Positions 1-10,348 of a stretch of DNA of 64,000 bases are shown piece after piece; position 1 is the stretch's first letter, and every line of letters starts with the position of its first letter. Source of the DNA: Phenylobacterium sp. Root700 (GTDB taxonomy: Bacteria; Pseudomonadota; Alphaproteobacteria; Caulobacterales; Caulobacteraceae); the NCBI RefSeq assembly GCF_001429025.1, contig NZ_LMHT01000022.1, positions 421,861 to 485,860 on the forward strand. Reading direction: 5' to 3'. The position numbers and the translations under genes are program-made. The notes below the pieces were generated by a model that was given only the letters and a program-made list of their open reading frames with translations, ran no database searches and was not told where the DNA came from.

Positions 1-1130
1 ACAGCGAGATAGGCGCCCCGGTCGCGGAACACCGCCACCACCGCCAGGACCACGGTCTGAAAATACATCATGGCGAAGGCCGCCAGCCCGAACACGCCCA
101 GTCCCAGCCACTGTTCGATCCAGGAGTTATGGGCGTGGATCGGCACGAACCCGGCGTCCCGGCTGATCTCGGCCAGCGGCGCCCAGACGCCCTTCAAATC
201 CCACACGACCCCGTAGCCGTAGCCTGTCCAGGGTCGCCGCTCGATCTGGCGCATGGCGGCGTCCCAGATCTGGGTCCGCCCGGTGAAGGTGGCGTCCTTG
301 CCCAGCACGCTGAAGAACAGGTCCGAGGCGAACAGGAACAGCGCCGCCACCATCGCCACGCCCAGCACCGCCAACCAGATCGTCGTCACCCCCGCCGCCG
401 GATTTCGGCGCACCAGGGCCACGAAGATCAGGCCGCCGAACCCCAGCATCAACGACACCAGCGAGGTCTTGGAGGTCGACATCAACACCAGGAACAGGGC
501 CAGGATCGCAAAGCCCGACCAGAGCAGCGCCCGCCGGGGATTGAGCACCGCCGCCGCCGCGAGCACCACGAACCCCAGGGCCATGATCCCGCCCAGCGCG
601 TTCTTCTCCGGCCAGACGCCGCGCCAGGCCCCCGGGAACAGCGAGTGCATCACCCCGATCGAGGGGACCAGCAGCGAGACCAGGATCGCGATGACGGTCA
701 GTAGCGCAAAGCAGCCCGCCAGGATCTCGGTCAGCGTCTCCCAGCGATAGCGGGCGGCCAGGATGATGGCCCCCAGCGTGGTGAAACAGAGGGCGACCGC
801 GCGGCGCAGGGTTTGATCAGGTGCCACCGACCAGGCGGTCGAGAGCACCACGATCAGCAGCAGGACGATCAGGAACGGCTGGCGCAGGGTGGCCAGCAGC
901 GTCTCGCGCGGCGACAGGACGCACAGCCCCAGGGTCGCGGCGTAGGCCGGCAGGTACAGCATGCGCACGATGCCGCTCGCCGCCGGGTCGCCGCTCTCGC
1001 CCAGCAGCGGGAACACCCAGAACTGGCTGTAGATCAGGAAAACCAGGGCCGCGGCGCCGATGGTCAGCAACCGCCACGCCGTAACAGGCTCCTCCCCGGC
1101 CGCATCTCGGCCGAAGACGGCCTGGGTCAC
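1..1130 (-). CDS. hfsC: Holdfast polysaccharide polymerase HfsC (O-antigen ligase/Wzy family), 3' end off window
   Basis: Only the first 376 codons lie in the window; the gene continues past its left edge. It opens with a GTG at 1130 that overlaps the TGA of the upstream hfsB gene, so translation is probably coupled. The reading frame encodes a very hydrophobic, multi-spanning membrane protein. Near residues 332-335 it has the His-Ala-His-Asn segment typical of Wzy_C/O-antigen ligase proteins, followed by another membrane helix. In Caulobacter, HfsC is a Wzy-like polymerase that joins holdfast repeat units at the inner membrane. Assignment rests on the fold plus the hfsB-hfsA-hfsD context; a generic O-antigen ligase is the alternative. 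Confidence 0.75.
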   Translation of the reverse strand, partial: MTQAVFGRDAAGEEPVTAWRLLTIGAAALVFLIYSQFWVFPLLGESGDPAASGIVRMLYLPAYAATLGLCVLSPRETLLATLRQPFLIVLLLIVVLSTAWSVAPDQTLRRAVALCFTTLGAIILAARYRWETLTEILAGCFALLTVIAILVSLLVPSIGVMHSLFPGAWRGVWPEKNALGGIMALGFVVLAAAAVLNPRRALLWSGFAILALFLVLMSTSKTSLVSLMLGFGGLIFVALVRRNPAAGVTTIWLAVLGVAMVAALFLFASDLFFSVLGKDATFTGRTQIWDAAMRQIERRPWTGYGYGVVWDLKGVWAPLAEISRDAGFVPIHAHNSWIEQWLGLGVFGLAAFAMMYFQTVVLAVVAVFRDRGAYLA

Positions 1131-1828
1131 GGCAGGATGGCCTTCAGGAATGCCGGCGTCGTCACCACGCCGCGATTGAAGAACAGGCCGGTCATGTGCC
1201 CGCCGGCGGCGGTGACGGCGTCGCGTAGCTGGGCCGGGGCCCGGACGTCAGCCTGGTCGGCGGCGACCACCAGCACGGTCTGATCCATGAACGGCGCCAC
1301 GGTCAGGGCCGCGCGTGACCGCTCGGGCGAGGGCCCGTCGACAATCACCACGTCGGCGAACCGGCGCAGGGCGTTCCAATAGTCGCCGGTCGGCAGGATG
1401 TGGACGGTCTGGCTGCCGACCAGCCGTTCGCGCTGGAACCGCGTCACCCACCACCGCGCCGCGCCGACCCGGTGGGCGGCGAGATAATGGGCGTCGGGCC
1501 AGACATCGCCGCTGGCGGTGCGCGCCGCCGGCTGGACCGTAAAGAACATCGAACCGTCCGGGCTGGCCTGGGCCGGCGCCGACAGCGCCCCATAGCGTCC
1601 CGCGCCGGCGGTGATCGCGGCGTGCTGGGGCGCGGCCATCAGGTCAAGGTCAACCAGCCAGACCGAGCGCCCGGCGCCCTTGGCGACATAGAGCGCGAGT
1701 TCGCGCGCCACGGTCGAGACGCCCTCGCCTCGGCGCGCGGCGGTGATCTGGATCACCCGCCCACGACCAGCCGCAGGCGGCCCGAGGGACGCCCACAGTT
1801 CGGCCATCTCGGAGTTCAGGTCGACCAT
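1127..1828 (-). CDS. hfsB: HfsB, CpsD/Wzc kinase-like P-loop protein of holdfast synthesis
   Basis: A 233-residue cytoplasmic protein of the CpsD/Wzc-kinase/ParA-like P-loop class. It partners the membrane chain-length protein HfsA, encoded just upstream, in holdfast polysaccharide export. The Walker A region at residues 34-39 reads GEGVST where active kinases have GEGKST, so the invariant lysine is a valine. The Walker A' strand (VWLVDLDLM, 56-64) and Walker B (VVIVDGPS, Asp164) are present. The C-terminus ends AFLKAILP and has no tyrosine cluster, unlike BY-kinases. It lies 53 bp after hfsA and overlaps hfsC by four bases. Likely a scaffold or regulatory partner rather than an active tyrosine kinase; that last point is inference. 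Confidence 0.75.
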   Translation of the reverse strand: MVDLNSEMAELWASLGPPAAGRGRVIQITAARRGEGVSTVARELALYVAKGAGRSVWLVDLDLMAAPQHAAITAGAGRYGALSAPAQASPDGSMFFTVQPAARTASGDVWPDAHYLAAHRVGAARWWVTRFQRERLVGSQTVHILPTGDYWNALRRFADVVIVDGPSPERSRAALTVAPFMDQTVLVVAADQADVRAPAQLRDAVTAAGGHMTGLFFNRGVVTTPAFLKAILP

Positions 1829-1881
1829 GTCTCGAATCGCTGCGCGCGGAGTTGGCCAAGGCTACCGCAAAGCGGAGCTTT

Positions 1882-3384
1882 CTACCGCGCCTTCATCGTG
1901 GCCGCGCCCAGGATCGGGAGGTCCAGGGTGCGCGAGGCCGATTGCGGCGTCGGCATGCCCGGCCGCAGGAACATCCGCAGCAAACCCGCGCAGAGGGCGG
2001 TGAAGCCAGCGAACAGGAAGGCCAGCACCACCACCGGTTTCCGCAGGCTCTTGCCCTTGGTCGGCGGGATGGCGCGCTGGACGATTCGGATATTGTCGTT
2101 GGTCAGGGCGGCGATCTCCTGCGCCGCGCGGCTCTGCTCTTCCTTGACCGTGAAGTCGCGGACATTGGCCTGCATGACATCGCGGTTGAGCGAGAGCTCC
2201 TGGAACCGCGGCTCCAACTGCGCCAGGCGCAGGCGGCGCTGCATCACTTGCTCGATCTGGCCGGCCAAGGCCGCCTGGGACTGCTTCAGGGCGCCGACCT
2301 CCGAGGTCAGCTGGATCTTCTCGGTCTGCAGCGTCTGATAGACCGGATTGACGCCGATGCGCTTAGCGCCCTCGCCCGCTGTTCGCCCTGCCGCGATCCC
2401 GGCTTCCAGTTGGGCGATCTGGGCGTCCAACTCCTGCACGGGCCTCGCGTCGGCGCGATAGCGCGACAGCAGATCTTCCCGCTGCAGCTTGAGGGTGACG
2501 AGCTTCTCGCCCGGCGCGCTGGATACGTCGCGATAGAGGCCGACCTCGCGCGCCACGGCGCCGAACTGGCCGTTCAGAGCGGCCAACCGGCCGATACGGT
2601 CCTGCAGCTGGGCGTCGGTCTGATACTTCTGCTGCTCGATCTGCGCCTGCAGCTGCGACAGCGACGTCTTCTCGGCGACGAAATCGCCGATCCGGTTGTT
2701 GGTGAGGAAGTCCTCATAGGCGCCGTCGGCCTCGGCCAGACGGCTCTCGAACAACCGACGCTGCTGCTCCAGAGCCGGAGAGCTCGGATCGAGCAGCACC
2801 GAGCGCCGATAGATCAGATATTCCTCGAGCAGGGTGTTCAGGATCAGCGCCGCGGTTTGCGGGTCCTGGTGGCTGAACCCGATCCGCACCACCGGGGTGT
2901 CCGGCGCGGTTTCGATCTTCAGACCCTGCTCGATGGAGCGGGCGGCCAGCGCCATGATCAGCTTTTTGTCGGCCGGGGAGGCCTTGGCGTACTTGGTGGC
3001 GAGCTCAGGATAGGTTCGCGACAGGCCGAGCCGCTCGATCACCCGCAGCTTGAGCTGCCCCGCGCCGAGGATCTCGGTCTCCGATTGCAGCATCTGGTCG
3101 GAATCAAGCACCGCCCCTCGCCCGGCGTCACCGGCCCGCGGCTCGTAGACATACTCCTGGCCCAGCCGCACCAGCACGCTGGAATAGGCTTCATAGCTGG
3201 TCTTCATGTTCAGCGCCGCCAGCACGCCCAGCACGAAAATCGCCAGGAATATCGCCAGCATCAGGTAGCGCTCGCGCCACAGCAGCGTCGGGAAGTCGGT
3301 CAGGGCGTAGCGCGGCCGCGCCGTCCAAAGCGAGGATGGCGCTGCATCCTGCGTCCGTGCTGCCCAACCGCCCTGCGCGACCAT
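1882..3384 (-). CDS. hfsA: HfsA, Wzz/PCP chain-length and export protein of holdfast polysaccharide
   Basis: A 500-residue polysaccharide co-polymerase. It has a short cytoplasmic N-terminus, a first membrane helix at about 41-59, a long periplasmic region rich in coiled-coil heptads (the repeated Gln/Leu-rich stretch in the second half), and a second membrane helix at about 450-471 preceded by a Pro/Lys-rich segment. In the Caulobacter holdfast system HfsA links the inner-membrane polymerase to the outer-membrane exporter HfsD. It is transcribed away from hfsD and is followed closely by hfsB and hfsC. No GNVR-to-kinase fusion is present; the kinase-like domain is the separate HfsB. Confidence 0.8.
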   Translation of the reverse strand: MVAQGGWAARTQDAAPSSLWTARPRYALTDFPTLLWRERYLMLAIFLAIFVLGVLAALNMKTSYEAYSSVLVRLGQEYVYEPRAGDAGRGAVLDSDQMLQSETEILGAGQLKLRVIERLGLSRTYPELATKYAKASPADKKLIMALAARSIEQGLKIETAPDTPVVRIGFSHQDPQTAALILNTLLEEYLIYRRSVLLDPSSPALEQQRRLFESRLAEADGAYEDFLTNNRIGDFVAEKTSLSQLQAQIEQQKYQTDAQLQDRIGRLAALNGQFGAVAREVGLYRDVSSAPGEKLVTLKLQREDLLSRYRADARPVQELDAQIAQLEAGIAAGRTAGEGAKRIGVNPVYQTLQTEKIQLTSEVGALKQSQAALAGQIEQVMQRRLRLAQLEPRFQELSLNRDVMQANVRDFTVKEEQSRAAQEIAALTNDNIRIVQRAIPPTKGKSLRKPVVVLAFLFAGFTALCAGLLRMFLRPGMPTPQSASRTLDLPILGAATMKAR

Positions 3385-3430
3385 GGAATCCCGACCAAAC
3401 CAACCCTGACCGGACCCTGGGGGCCTGCGA

Positions 3431-3446
3431 TTAACACTCCGTTACC
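3431..3446. promoter_or_regulatory. Candidate CtrA box between hfsA and hfsD
   Basis: The 84-bp divergent intergenic region contains TTAACACTCCGTTACC, which fits the CtrA consensus TTAA-N7-TTAA with one mismatch (TTAC in the second half). It lies 23 bp before the hfsD ATG. Holdfast synthesis is tied to the swarmer-to-stalked transition, so CtrA control is plausible but inferred. Confidence 0.4.
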
Positions 3447-3468
3447 CATTCTCCTTAACCTTTAGGCC

Positions 3469-4236
3469 ATGCTCAGAAGGCGCTCCTCCGCACCCGTGCT
3501 CGCCGCTTGCGCCGGCCTGGCCTTGGCCGGATGCGCGATGCCGTCCGCTCCGCCCATGGACGTGATGGGACGGTGGCGGGAACCCGCGCCACGCCAAGCT
3601 GCGCAAGCGTTTGGCGACATTCCCTACGCCAGCTGGAGCGACTACGAGCCCGACTACCGGTTCTATCCCGGCGACGAGCTGGAGATTTCGCTGGCCTCGG
3701 CGCCGGAGCTCAACAAGACCGTCACGGTGCAGCCCGACGGGCGCATATCGCTGCCGCTGATTCCCGCCGTGATGGCCGCGGACCGGACGATTCCCGAGCT
3801 TCAGGCGAGCCTGGCGCGGGCCTACTCCACCCAGCTTCTACGCCCGCAGGTCGATGTGGTCGCCAAGGCCGCGCCCCTGAAGATCTTTGTCGGCGGCGAG
3901 GTGGGCAATCCCGGGGTCATCGACCTGACCGGCGACGCCGACGCCCTGCGCGCGATCATCCAGGCTGGGGATTTCAAGACCACGGCAGATCGCAGCGCGG
4001 TCTACATCATTCGCCGGGGACCGGACGGACGCGGCATGATGCGGCGCGCCGACCTGTTCCGCGGCCTGAGGAACGCCGAGGCGGACCTGGTTCCCTTAAG
4101 GCGCTTCGATATCGTCTATGTCCCGCGCAGCGGCGTGGCCGAGGCCTCGCTGTTCGTGCAGCAGTACTTCCGGGACCTGTCGCCGATTCAATTCGGCTTC
4201 AGCTACGCGCTCGGCGCGCAGAATGTCGCTCAATAG
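3469..4236 (+). CDS. hfsD: HfsD, Wza-like outer-membrane holdfast export lipoprotein
   Basis: A 255-residue polysaccharide export protein. Residues 1-21 form a lipoprotein signal peptide with lipobox LALAGC (lipidated Cys22). A poly-export domain follows, with the family pattern YRFYPGDELEI and VQPDGRISLPLI, and then an SLBB-type segment around residues 140-172 (FVGGEVGNPG). This is the outer-membrane channel through which holdfast polysaccharide leaves the cell. It is divergent from hfsA-hfsB-hfsC. It is shorter than E. coli Wza and has no obvious long C-terminal helix, as is usual for this subfamily. Confidence 0.8.
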   Translation: MLRRRSSAPVLAACAGLALAGCAMPSAPPMDVMGRWREPAPRQAAQAFGDIPYASWSDYEPDYRFYPGDELEISLASAPELNKTVTVQPDGRISLPLIPAVMAADRTIPELQASLARAYSTQLLRPQVDVVAKAAPLKIFVGGEVGNPGVIDLTGDADALRAIIQAGDFKTTADRSAVYIIRRGPDGRGMMRRADLFRGLRNAEADLVPLRRFDIVYVPRSGVAEASLFVQQYFRDLSPIQFGFSYALGAQNVAQ

Positions 4237-4263
4237 ACGCAGCGAGAGCTGATCGCGACGCGA

Positions 4264-4539
4264 TCAGCCGGTGGCCAGCCACTCGCGGGCCTGACGCTGA
4301 GCCTCGGCGACCTCGTCGGACGCCATCTCCTGGCTCAGTTCCTTGCGATAGACCTTGGCTTCCAACGAGCCGCGCATGGCGGCCAGGTTGAACAGCATGT
4401 GGGCGGACACGTAGTCGAGCGGCGCGCCGCCCTGTCCGGTCGAATAGAGCAGCCCCATCTTGAACAGCTCGTCGCCCGAAGCATTCGGTGTCGGCAGCGG
4501 CAGCCCTTCCGCGCCTTCGTTTTCCACGCTCGTAAGCAT
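4264..4539 (-). CDS. Small Sel1/TPR-like protein
   Basis: A 91-residue protein without a signal peptide. Its middle resembles one or two Sel1-like helical repeats: the stretch LFKMGLLYSTGQGG, then SAHMLFNLAAMRGS, then EAQRQAREWLA follows the Sel1 pattern of A-x2-LG-x3-G-x-G and A-x3-W. Sel1 repeats mediate protein-protein contacts. An AGGGAA stretch lies a few bases before the ATG at 4539. It converges with hfsD, 27 bp apart. No specific function can be assigned; it may be a conserved family protein rather than a holdfast gene. Confidence 0.6.
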   Translation of the reverse strand: MLTSVENEGAEGLPLPTPNASGDELFKMGLLYSTGQGGAPLDYVSAHMLFNLAAMRGSLEAKVYRKELSQEMASDEVAEAQRQAREWLATG

Positions 4540-4855
4540 GAGTTCGTTTCCCTAGCCCCGCTGGTCCGTCCCCATTCTGGGTTCCGATCCCGGCGTTCAT
4601 GAGGGATAGAAAAGTCGATACCCACTAAACATAGGGTTAATCGCCAAAATTCAGCGTGTGCGACGGGTTCTCAATCACTATTCGCGACGCTTACTGCCTG
4701 GAAAACTCGGCATCCGGAATCCTATATTTTCCGCGCCCCAGAGCCGTGGCGAGGCGTCATGCGCCCAAGCTGACAACCTCGTTCAGGTCGAGTTCAGGCA
4801 AGGCGGATCAAATTATGTATCAACGACACTAACTGCTGAGCCTGGAGGCCTAGCC
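4540..4855. other. Divergent intergenic region without a gene
   Basis: About 316 bp between the Sel1-like gene and the RcnB-like gene. An open frame continuous with the downstream gene runs back to 4658, but it lacks a signal sequence at that start and has no ribosome binding site there, so it is not used. It holds an imperfect direct repeat GTTCAGG-N4-GTTCAGG near 4782-4799. No RNA gene or terminator was seen. Confidence 0.5.
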
Positions 4856-5413
4856 ATGAAACGCCTGATCTTAAGCCTCGCCGTCGCGGCCGCCGTCGCT
4901 GGCCCGATGGCCTTCAGCGCGACCTCGGCCCTCGCCGACGACGACCGCGGCCGTGGTCGCGGAAACCACGAGCAACGCTGGGACCGCCATGACGGGCGCG
5001 GCGACCGCGATCGCGGCGGTCGCTGGGAGCGTGATGATCGCCGGGGCGACCGGGGTGATCGCTGGGACCGCCGGGACGACCGTCGCGACCATTGGGATCG
5101 CCGCGACGACCGCCGCAGCTACAACAACTGGGATCGCGGTCGCCACAACGGCTATTACTACAACAACCGCTGGTACTACGGCCCGCCGCCGCAAGCCTAT
5201 TACGGCAATCCCTACTATCGCCCAGGCTACGCCGCCTGGCGCCGGGGTTCGTCGCTGCCGCCCTACTACCGCGGCTATGTGGTGAACGACTACTACCGCT
5301 ACCATCTGCGCCAGCCGCCGCGCGGCTATGCTTGGTACCGGGTCGGAGACGACTATCTGCTGGCCGCCATCGCCAGCGGCATCATCTTCGACATCATCGT
5401 CAACGGCTCTTAG
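4856..5413 (+). CDS. RcnB-like periplasmic protein with an Arg/Asp-rich linker
   Basis: A 185-residue exported protein. The start at 4856 is chosen because GGAGG precedes it and it begins a clean signal peptide (about 1-27, ending SATSALA). An extraordinarily charged Asp/Arg/Gly segment fills roughly residues 28-100. A Tyr/Pro-rich stretch follows, then the RcnB-family C-terminus with PRGYAWYRVGDDYLLAAI and a terminal hydrophobic strand. RcnB proteins are periplasmic and linked in E. coli to nickel/cobalt homeostasis. In alphaproteobacteria the domain is widespread and its role is unclear, so a metal function is only a family-based guess. A strong bidirectional terminator follows. Confidence 0.7.
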   Translation: MKRLILSLAVAAAVAGPMAFSATSALADDDRGRGRGNHEQRWDRHDGRGDRDRGGRWERDDRRGDRGDRWDRRDDRRDHWDRRDDRRSYNNWDRGRHNGYYYNNRWYYGPPPQAYYGNPYYRPGYAAWRRGSSLPPYYRGYVVNDYYRYHLRQPPRGYAWYRVGDDYLLAAIASGIIFDIIVNGS

Positions 5414-5425
5414 CCGCCCGAATGA

Positions 5426-5456
5426 AAACGCCCCGGAGGTCTCCTCCGGGGCGTTT
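5426..5456. terminator. Bidirectional rho-independent terminator
   Basis: A perfect 14-bp inverted repeat (arms 5426-5439 and 5443-5456, 3-nt loop), A-rich on the left and ending GTTT on the right. It sits between the convergent RcnB-like gene and gatB, so it can serve both. Confidence 0.85.
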
Positions 5457-5461
5457 GACTA

Positions 5462-6955
<1,494 letters not shown>

Positions 6956-7073
6956 GCCGCGTTCCTAGCGCCCCTGGCGGCGGAGCGGAAGTCGGACGCG
7001 TGAAATCCCTTGCACGACGCGCGGAACAGGGGCTGAAATCCGCGCCTTAATTAGGGGATTAGGAAACACCCAG

Positions 7074-7379
7074 ATGAACAAGCTGCTCACCGCAGGCCTC
7101 ATTGGCCTGTCGCTCTCCCTTGGCGCGCTCACGGCTCCGGCCTTCGCCGAGACTCCCGCCGCCGCCGTCTCGGCCGGGGACACCCCGATCGCCGACATCG
7201 CCGCCACGCCGGAAGGCAAGGCCGCGCTGGACAAGAACCTGCCGGGCATCACCAGCCATGAGGCCTACGACCAGTTCAAGGGCATGACCCTGAAGCAAGT
7301 CCAGCCGATGAGCCAAGGCGCGATCACCGACGATCAGATCAAGGCCCTGCAAGCCGATCTGGACAAGCTGAAGAAGTAA
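7074..7379 (+). CDS. Small exported protein of unknown function
   Basis: A 101-residue protein with a typical signal peptide (1-25, ending APAFA). The mature part is helical and rich in Lys/Ala/Leu, and begins with an acidic Ala-rich stretch. AGGAAA sits ahead of the ATG, and a rho-independent terminator follows, so it forms its own transcription unit. I do not recognise a named family. The mature sequence (DKNLPGITSHEAYDQFKGMTL) looks like a small periplasmic helix bundle. Confidence 0.7.
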   Translation: MNKLLTAGLIGLSLSLGALTAPAFAETPAAAVSAGDTPIADIAATPEGKAALDKNLPGITSHEAYDQFKGMTLKQVQPMSQGAITDDQIKALQADLDKLKK

Positions 7380-7401
7380 GTTCGACCTTGGTCGAAGCGA
7401 G

Positions 7402-7429
7402 AGCCCCGTCCTCACCGGCGGGGCTTTTT
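7402..7429 (+). terminator. Rho-independent terminator
   Basis: Stem AGCCCCG / CGGGGCT (7402-7408 with 7419-7425) followed by TTTTT, ending the small exported-protein transcript. Confidence 0.85.
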
Positions 7430-7548
7430 GCTGCACGCCTTCGAAGGCTCGGCGGCAACCTGGACCAGGGCGCAGGCGTTTAATCGCCAAGGCCGGTCCC
7501 GACGCAACGGACGCCGGGGCGTCCGCGCCCCCGAAAGAGGCAGGTCCG

Positions 7549-8481
7549 ATGAGACAGGCCGGCGCTATCCCCACCACCCTATTCCTCCTGACCTCAGCCG
7601 TCGGCTGGTTGTTGGCCTATCTGACCTATCTCGGCGCCGGTCCGACGCCCGCGCTCTGGGTCGCAGGCCTGTTCCTGGCGCTCGCCCTGCTGGTGGGCGC
7701 GGCCGTCAAGGTCGCCCGCCAGTGGGAGCGCGCCGTGGTCCTGCGGCTGGGCCGCTTCCAGACCCTGCGGGGTCCGGGCCTGTTCTTCATCGTGCCGCTG
7801 ATCGACACCATCGCCTACTGGATCGACATCCGGGTGATCACCTCGACCTTCAAGGCCGAGAAGACCCTGACCAAGGACACCGTCCCGGTCGACGTTGACG
7901 CGGTGCTGTTCTGGAAGGTGGTCGATCCGAAGAAGGCGGCGCTCGACGTCGAGGACTTCAGCAACGCCATCGCCTGGGCCTCGCAGACCGCCCTGCGCGA
8001 CGTGATCGGCAAGACCATGCTGGCCGACATGCTGGAGGGCCGCGAAAAGATCAGCCGCGAGCTGGGCCGGATCATCGAGGCCCGTAGCCAGCCCTGGGGC
8101 GTCGAGGTCATCTCGGTCGAACTGAAGGACGTGCTGATCCCGGCCTCGCTGGAGGACGCCATGTCGATGCAGGCCCAGGCCGAGCGCGAACGGCAGGCGC
8201 GGGTCATCCTGGGCGATTCCGAACGTCAGGTGGCCGCGAAATTCAAGGAAGCCGCACTGACCTACACCGACGATCCCGTCGCCTTCCATCTGCGGGCGAT
8301 GAACATGCTTTATGAGGGGCTGAAGCAGAACTCGACCATCGTGATCGTGCCGTCGAGCGCGGTCGAGACGATGAACCTGGGCGGCCTGGCCGGGACCACG
8401 GCCTTGGGACTGCAACTGGCCAAGGGCCGCGAGCACAAGCCAGCCCCTGCACGGCCGGCGGCGATCCGGCCGGCGGCCTGA
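7549..8481 (+). CDS. Slipin / stomatin-like SPFH membrane protein
   Basis: A 310-residue band-7 (SPFH) protein. Two N-terminal hydrophobic segments (about 10-28 and 36-53) anchor it in the inner membrane. The SPFH domain follows with the slipin signature QWERAVVLRLGRF, then GPGLFFIVPLID. A coiled-coil region rich in Glu/Arg (SMQAQAERERQAR) and a short Pro/Ala tail complete it. Slipins form oligomeric scaffolds in membrane microdomains. No NfeD partner gene is adjacent; instead a small cytosolic protein follows 24 bp later, so the two may act together. Confidence 0.85.
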   Translation: MRQAGAIPTTLFLLTSAVGWLLAYLTYLGAGPTPALWVAGLFLALALLVGAAVKVARQWERAVVLRLGRFQTLRGPGLFFIVPLIDTIAYWIDIRVITSTFKAEKTLTKDTVPVDVDAVLFWKVVDPKKAALDVEDFSNAIAWASQTALRDVIGKTMLADMLEGREKISRELGRIIEARSQPWGVEVISVELKDVLIPASLEDAMSMQAQAERERQARVILGDSERQVAAKFKEAALTYTDDPVAFHLRAMNMLYEGLKQNSTIVIVPSSAVETMNLGGLAGTTALGLQLAKGREHKPAPARPAAIRPAA

Positions 8482-8505
8482 GCCAACCGCTAGATGGAGC
8501 GCGCC

Positions 8506-8835
8506 ATGAACGTGTTCATTCTGTTCGCGGGCAGCGGGCCGGTGGTGATCCTCACCTCCCACGCCTCGATCGAAGACCCTGCCCTGCTGGAGAAATTAGC
8601 CGCCAAGGGCGTCGACAAGTTCCTCGCCTATAGCGTCCCGTCGGCCCTGGCCAAGGCACGCTATGGCATGCACTTCGACATCGTGGCGCGCGGCCTCTCC
8701 GAAACCGACGACCTGCGGGTGTTGGATTTCGACGGCGCGCGGGCCTTCCGGCTGTTCGCCTTCAAGGAAATGACCGGCCCGTTCGTCTACGAGGCCGCGA
8801 CGCCGCCCCGTGTGGGATCGCTGGCGACAGCATAG
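8506..8835 (+). CDS. Conserved small protein of unknown function
   Basis: A 109-residue soluble protein. The ATG at 8506 is preferred over one 12 bp upstream because GGAG lies just before it. It begins with a hydrophobic beta strand (MNVFILFAGSGPVVILTS) and has no signal peptide. It probably shares a transcript with the slipin gene, starting 24 bp after its stop. Function is unknown; the sequence suggests a compact alpha/beta fold. A GC-rich hairpin immediately follows the stop. Confidence 0.65.
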   Translation: MNVFILFAGSGPVVILTSHASIEDPALLEKLAAKGVDKFLAYSVPSALAKARYGMHFDIVARGLSETDDLRVLDFDGARAFRLFAFKEMTGPFVYEAATPPRVGSLATA

Positions 8836-8838
8836 TTG

Positions 8839-8866
8839 GAAGCCCTCCCCGGTCAGGGAGGGCTTC
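8839..8866. terminator. Hairpin, probable terminator between convergent genes
   Basis: Perfect 11-bp stem GAAGCCCTCCC / GGGAGGGCTTC (8839-8849 with 8856-8866) between the slipin unit and gatA. The T-run is weak on the plus strand. Confidence 0.65.
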
Positions 8867-8874
8867 TCAACGAT

Positions 8875-10347
8875 CTACCACCACTTGGCGGGCTTGGCCT
8901 TGAAGTCGGCGGCCTTCTCGATGGCGCCGCCGAGCGAGAACAGGGTCCCCTCGTCCAGCGCCTTGCCGATCAGCTGCAGGCCAAGCGGCAGGCCGTTCAC
9001 ATCGACGCCGGCGGGGATGCTCATGCCGGGCAGGCCCGCCAGGTTCACCGTCACCGTGAAGATGTCGTTCAGGTACATGGCCACCGGGTCGTCGGCGTTC
9101 TCGCCCAGGCCGAACGCCGCGGACGGCGCGGTGGGGGTGAGCAGCGCGTCGACCTTCTCGAAGGCCTGGTCGAAGTCGTCGGCGATGCGGCGGCGGACCT
9201 TCAGCGCCTTCAGATAGTAGGCGTCGTAATAGCCGGCCGAGAGCACGTAGGTGCCGATCAGGATGCGGCGCTTCACCTCGGGGCCGAAACCGGCGGCGCG
9301 GGTGTTCTCGTAGGTCTCGGTGAGGTTGGCGCCCTCTTCGCGCAGGCCAAACCGCATGCCGTCATAGCGGGCCAGGTTCGAGGACGCCTCGGCCGGGGCC
9401 ACGATGTAGTAGGCTGGCAGCGCGTATTTGGTGTGCGGCAGGGAGACCTCGACGATCTCGCAGCCGGCGTCCTTGAGCCAGGCGATGCCCTGCTCCCAGA
9501 GCTTCTCGATCTCGGCCGGCATGCCGTCGACCCGGTATTCCTTCGGAATGCCGACCCGCAGGCCCTTGACCGACTTGCCGACGAAGCTCGGGAAGTCCGG
9601 CACGTCGATGTCGAGGCTGGTCGAGTCCTTGGCGTCGTGGCCGGACATCGACTTCAGCAGGATGGCGGCGTCCTCGACGGTCTTGGCGATCGGGCCGGCC
9701 TGGTCGAGCGACGAGGCGAAGGCGACGACGCCCCAGCGCGAGCAACGGCCGTAGGTCGGCTTGATGCCCACGGTGCCGGTGAAAGCGGCAGGCTGGCGGA
9801 TCGAACCGCCGGTGTCGGTCGCCGTGGCGCCCAGGCAGAGGTCAGCGGCCACCGAGGCGGCCGAACCGCCGGACGAGCCGCCCGGGGTCAGCTTGGCGTT
9901 GGAGCCTTCCGAGCGCCACGGATTGATCACCGGACCGAAGGCCGAAGTCTCGTTGGACGAGCCCATGGCGAATTCGTCGAGGTTCAGCTTGCCCAGCATC
10001 ACCGCCCCGTCGCGCCACAGATTGGCGGTGACGGTCGACTCATAGGTCGGAATGAAGTTGCCCAGGATGTTCGAGCAGGCCGTGGAGCGGACGCCCTCGG
10101 TGCAGAACAGGTCCTTGATGCCCAGCGGCGCGCCGTCCAGCGCGCCGGCCTCGCCCTTGGCGCGGCGGGCGTCGGAGGCCTTGGCCATCTCGATGGCCTT
10201 TTCCGGCGTTTCGAGCACGAAGGCGTTCAGCGGCTTGGCGGCCGCGACGGCCTCGACGTGGGCCTGGGTCAGTTCCTGCGAGGAGAACGACTTGTCGGCC
10301 AGCCCGTCGAGGGCGGCCTTCAGCGTAAGCTTGGTGAGCGAGGTCAT
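8875..10347 (-). CDS. gatA: Glutamyl-tRNA(Gln) amidotransferase subunit A
   Basis: A 490-residue amidase-signature enzyme. It is the glutaminase subunit of GatCAB and supplies ammonia for amidation of mischarged tRNA. The Ser-cisSer-Lys triad is intact: Lys78 (GIKDLF), cis-Ser158 in the GGSSGGS loop, and Ser182 in DTGGSIRQP. The 24-residue spacing between the two serines matches the family. It begins one base after the gatC stop, in a gatC-gatA operon, and ends nine bases from a hairpin shared with the convergent slipin unit. Confidence 0.95.
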   Translation of the reverse strand: MTSLTKLTLKAALDGLADKSFSSQELTQAHVEAVAAAKPLNAFVLETPEKAIEMAKASDARRAKGEAGALDGAPLGIKDLFCTEGVRSTACSNILGNFIPTYESTVTANLWRDGAVMLGKLNLDEFAMGSSNETSAFGPVINPWRSEGSNAKLTPGGSSGGSAASVAADLCLGATATDTGGSIRQPAAFTGTVGIKPTYGRCSRWGVVAFASSLDQAGPIAKTVEDAAILLKSMSGHDAKDSTSLDIDVPDFPSFVGKSVKGLRVGIPKEYRVDGMPAEIEKLWEQGIAWLKDAGCEIVEVSLPHTKYALPAYYIVAPAEASSNLARYDGMRFGLREEGANLTETYENTRAAGFGPEVKRRILIGTYVLSAGYYDAYYLKALKVRRRIADDFDQAFEKVDALLTPTAPSAAFGLGENADDPVAMYLNDIFTVTVNLAGLPGMSIPAGVDVNGLPLGLQLIGKALDEGTLFSLGGAIEKAADFKAKPAKWW

Positions 10348-10348
10348 A

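Noticed and set aside
1852..3465. Plus-strand open frame opposite hfsA
   Set aside because: Antisense to hfsA, which has clear Wzz/PCP features; the plus frame has none.
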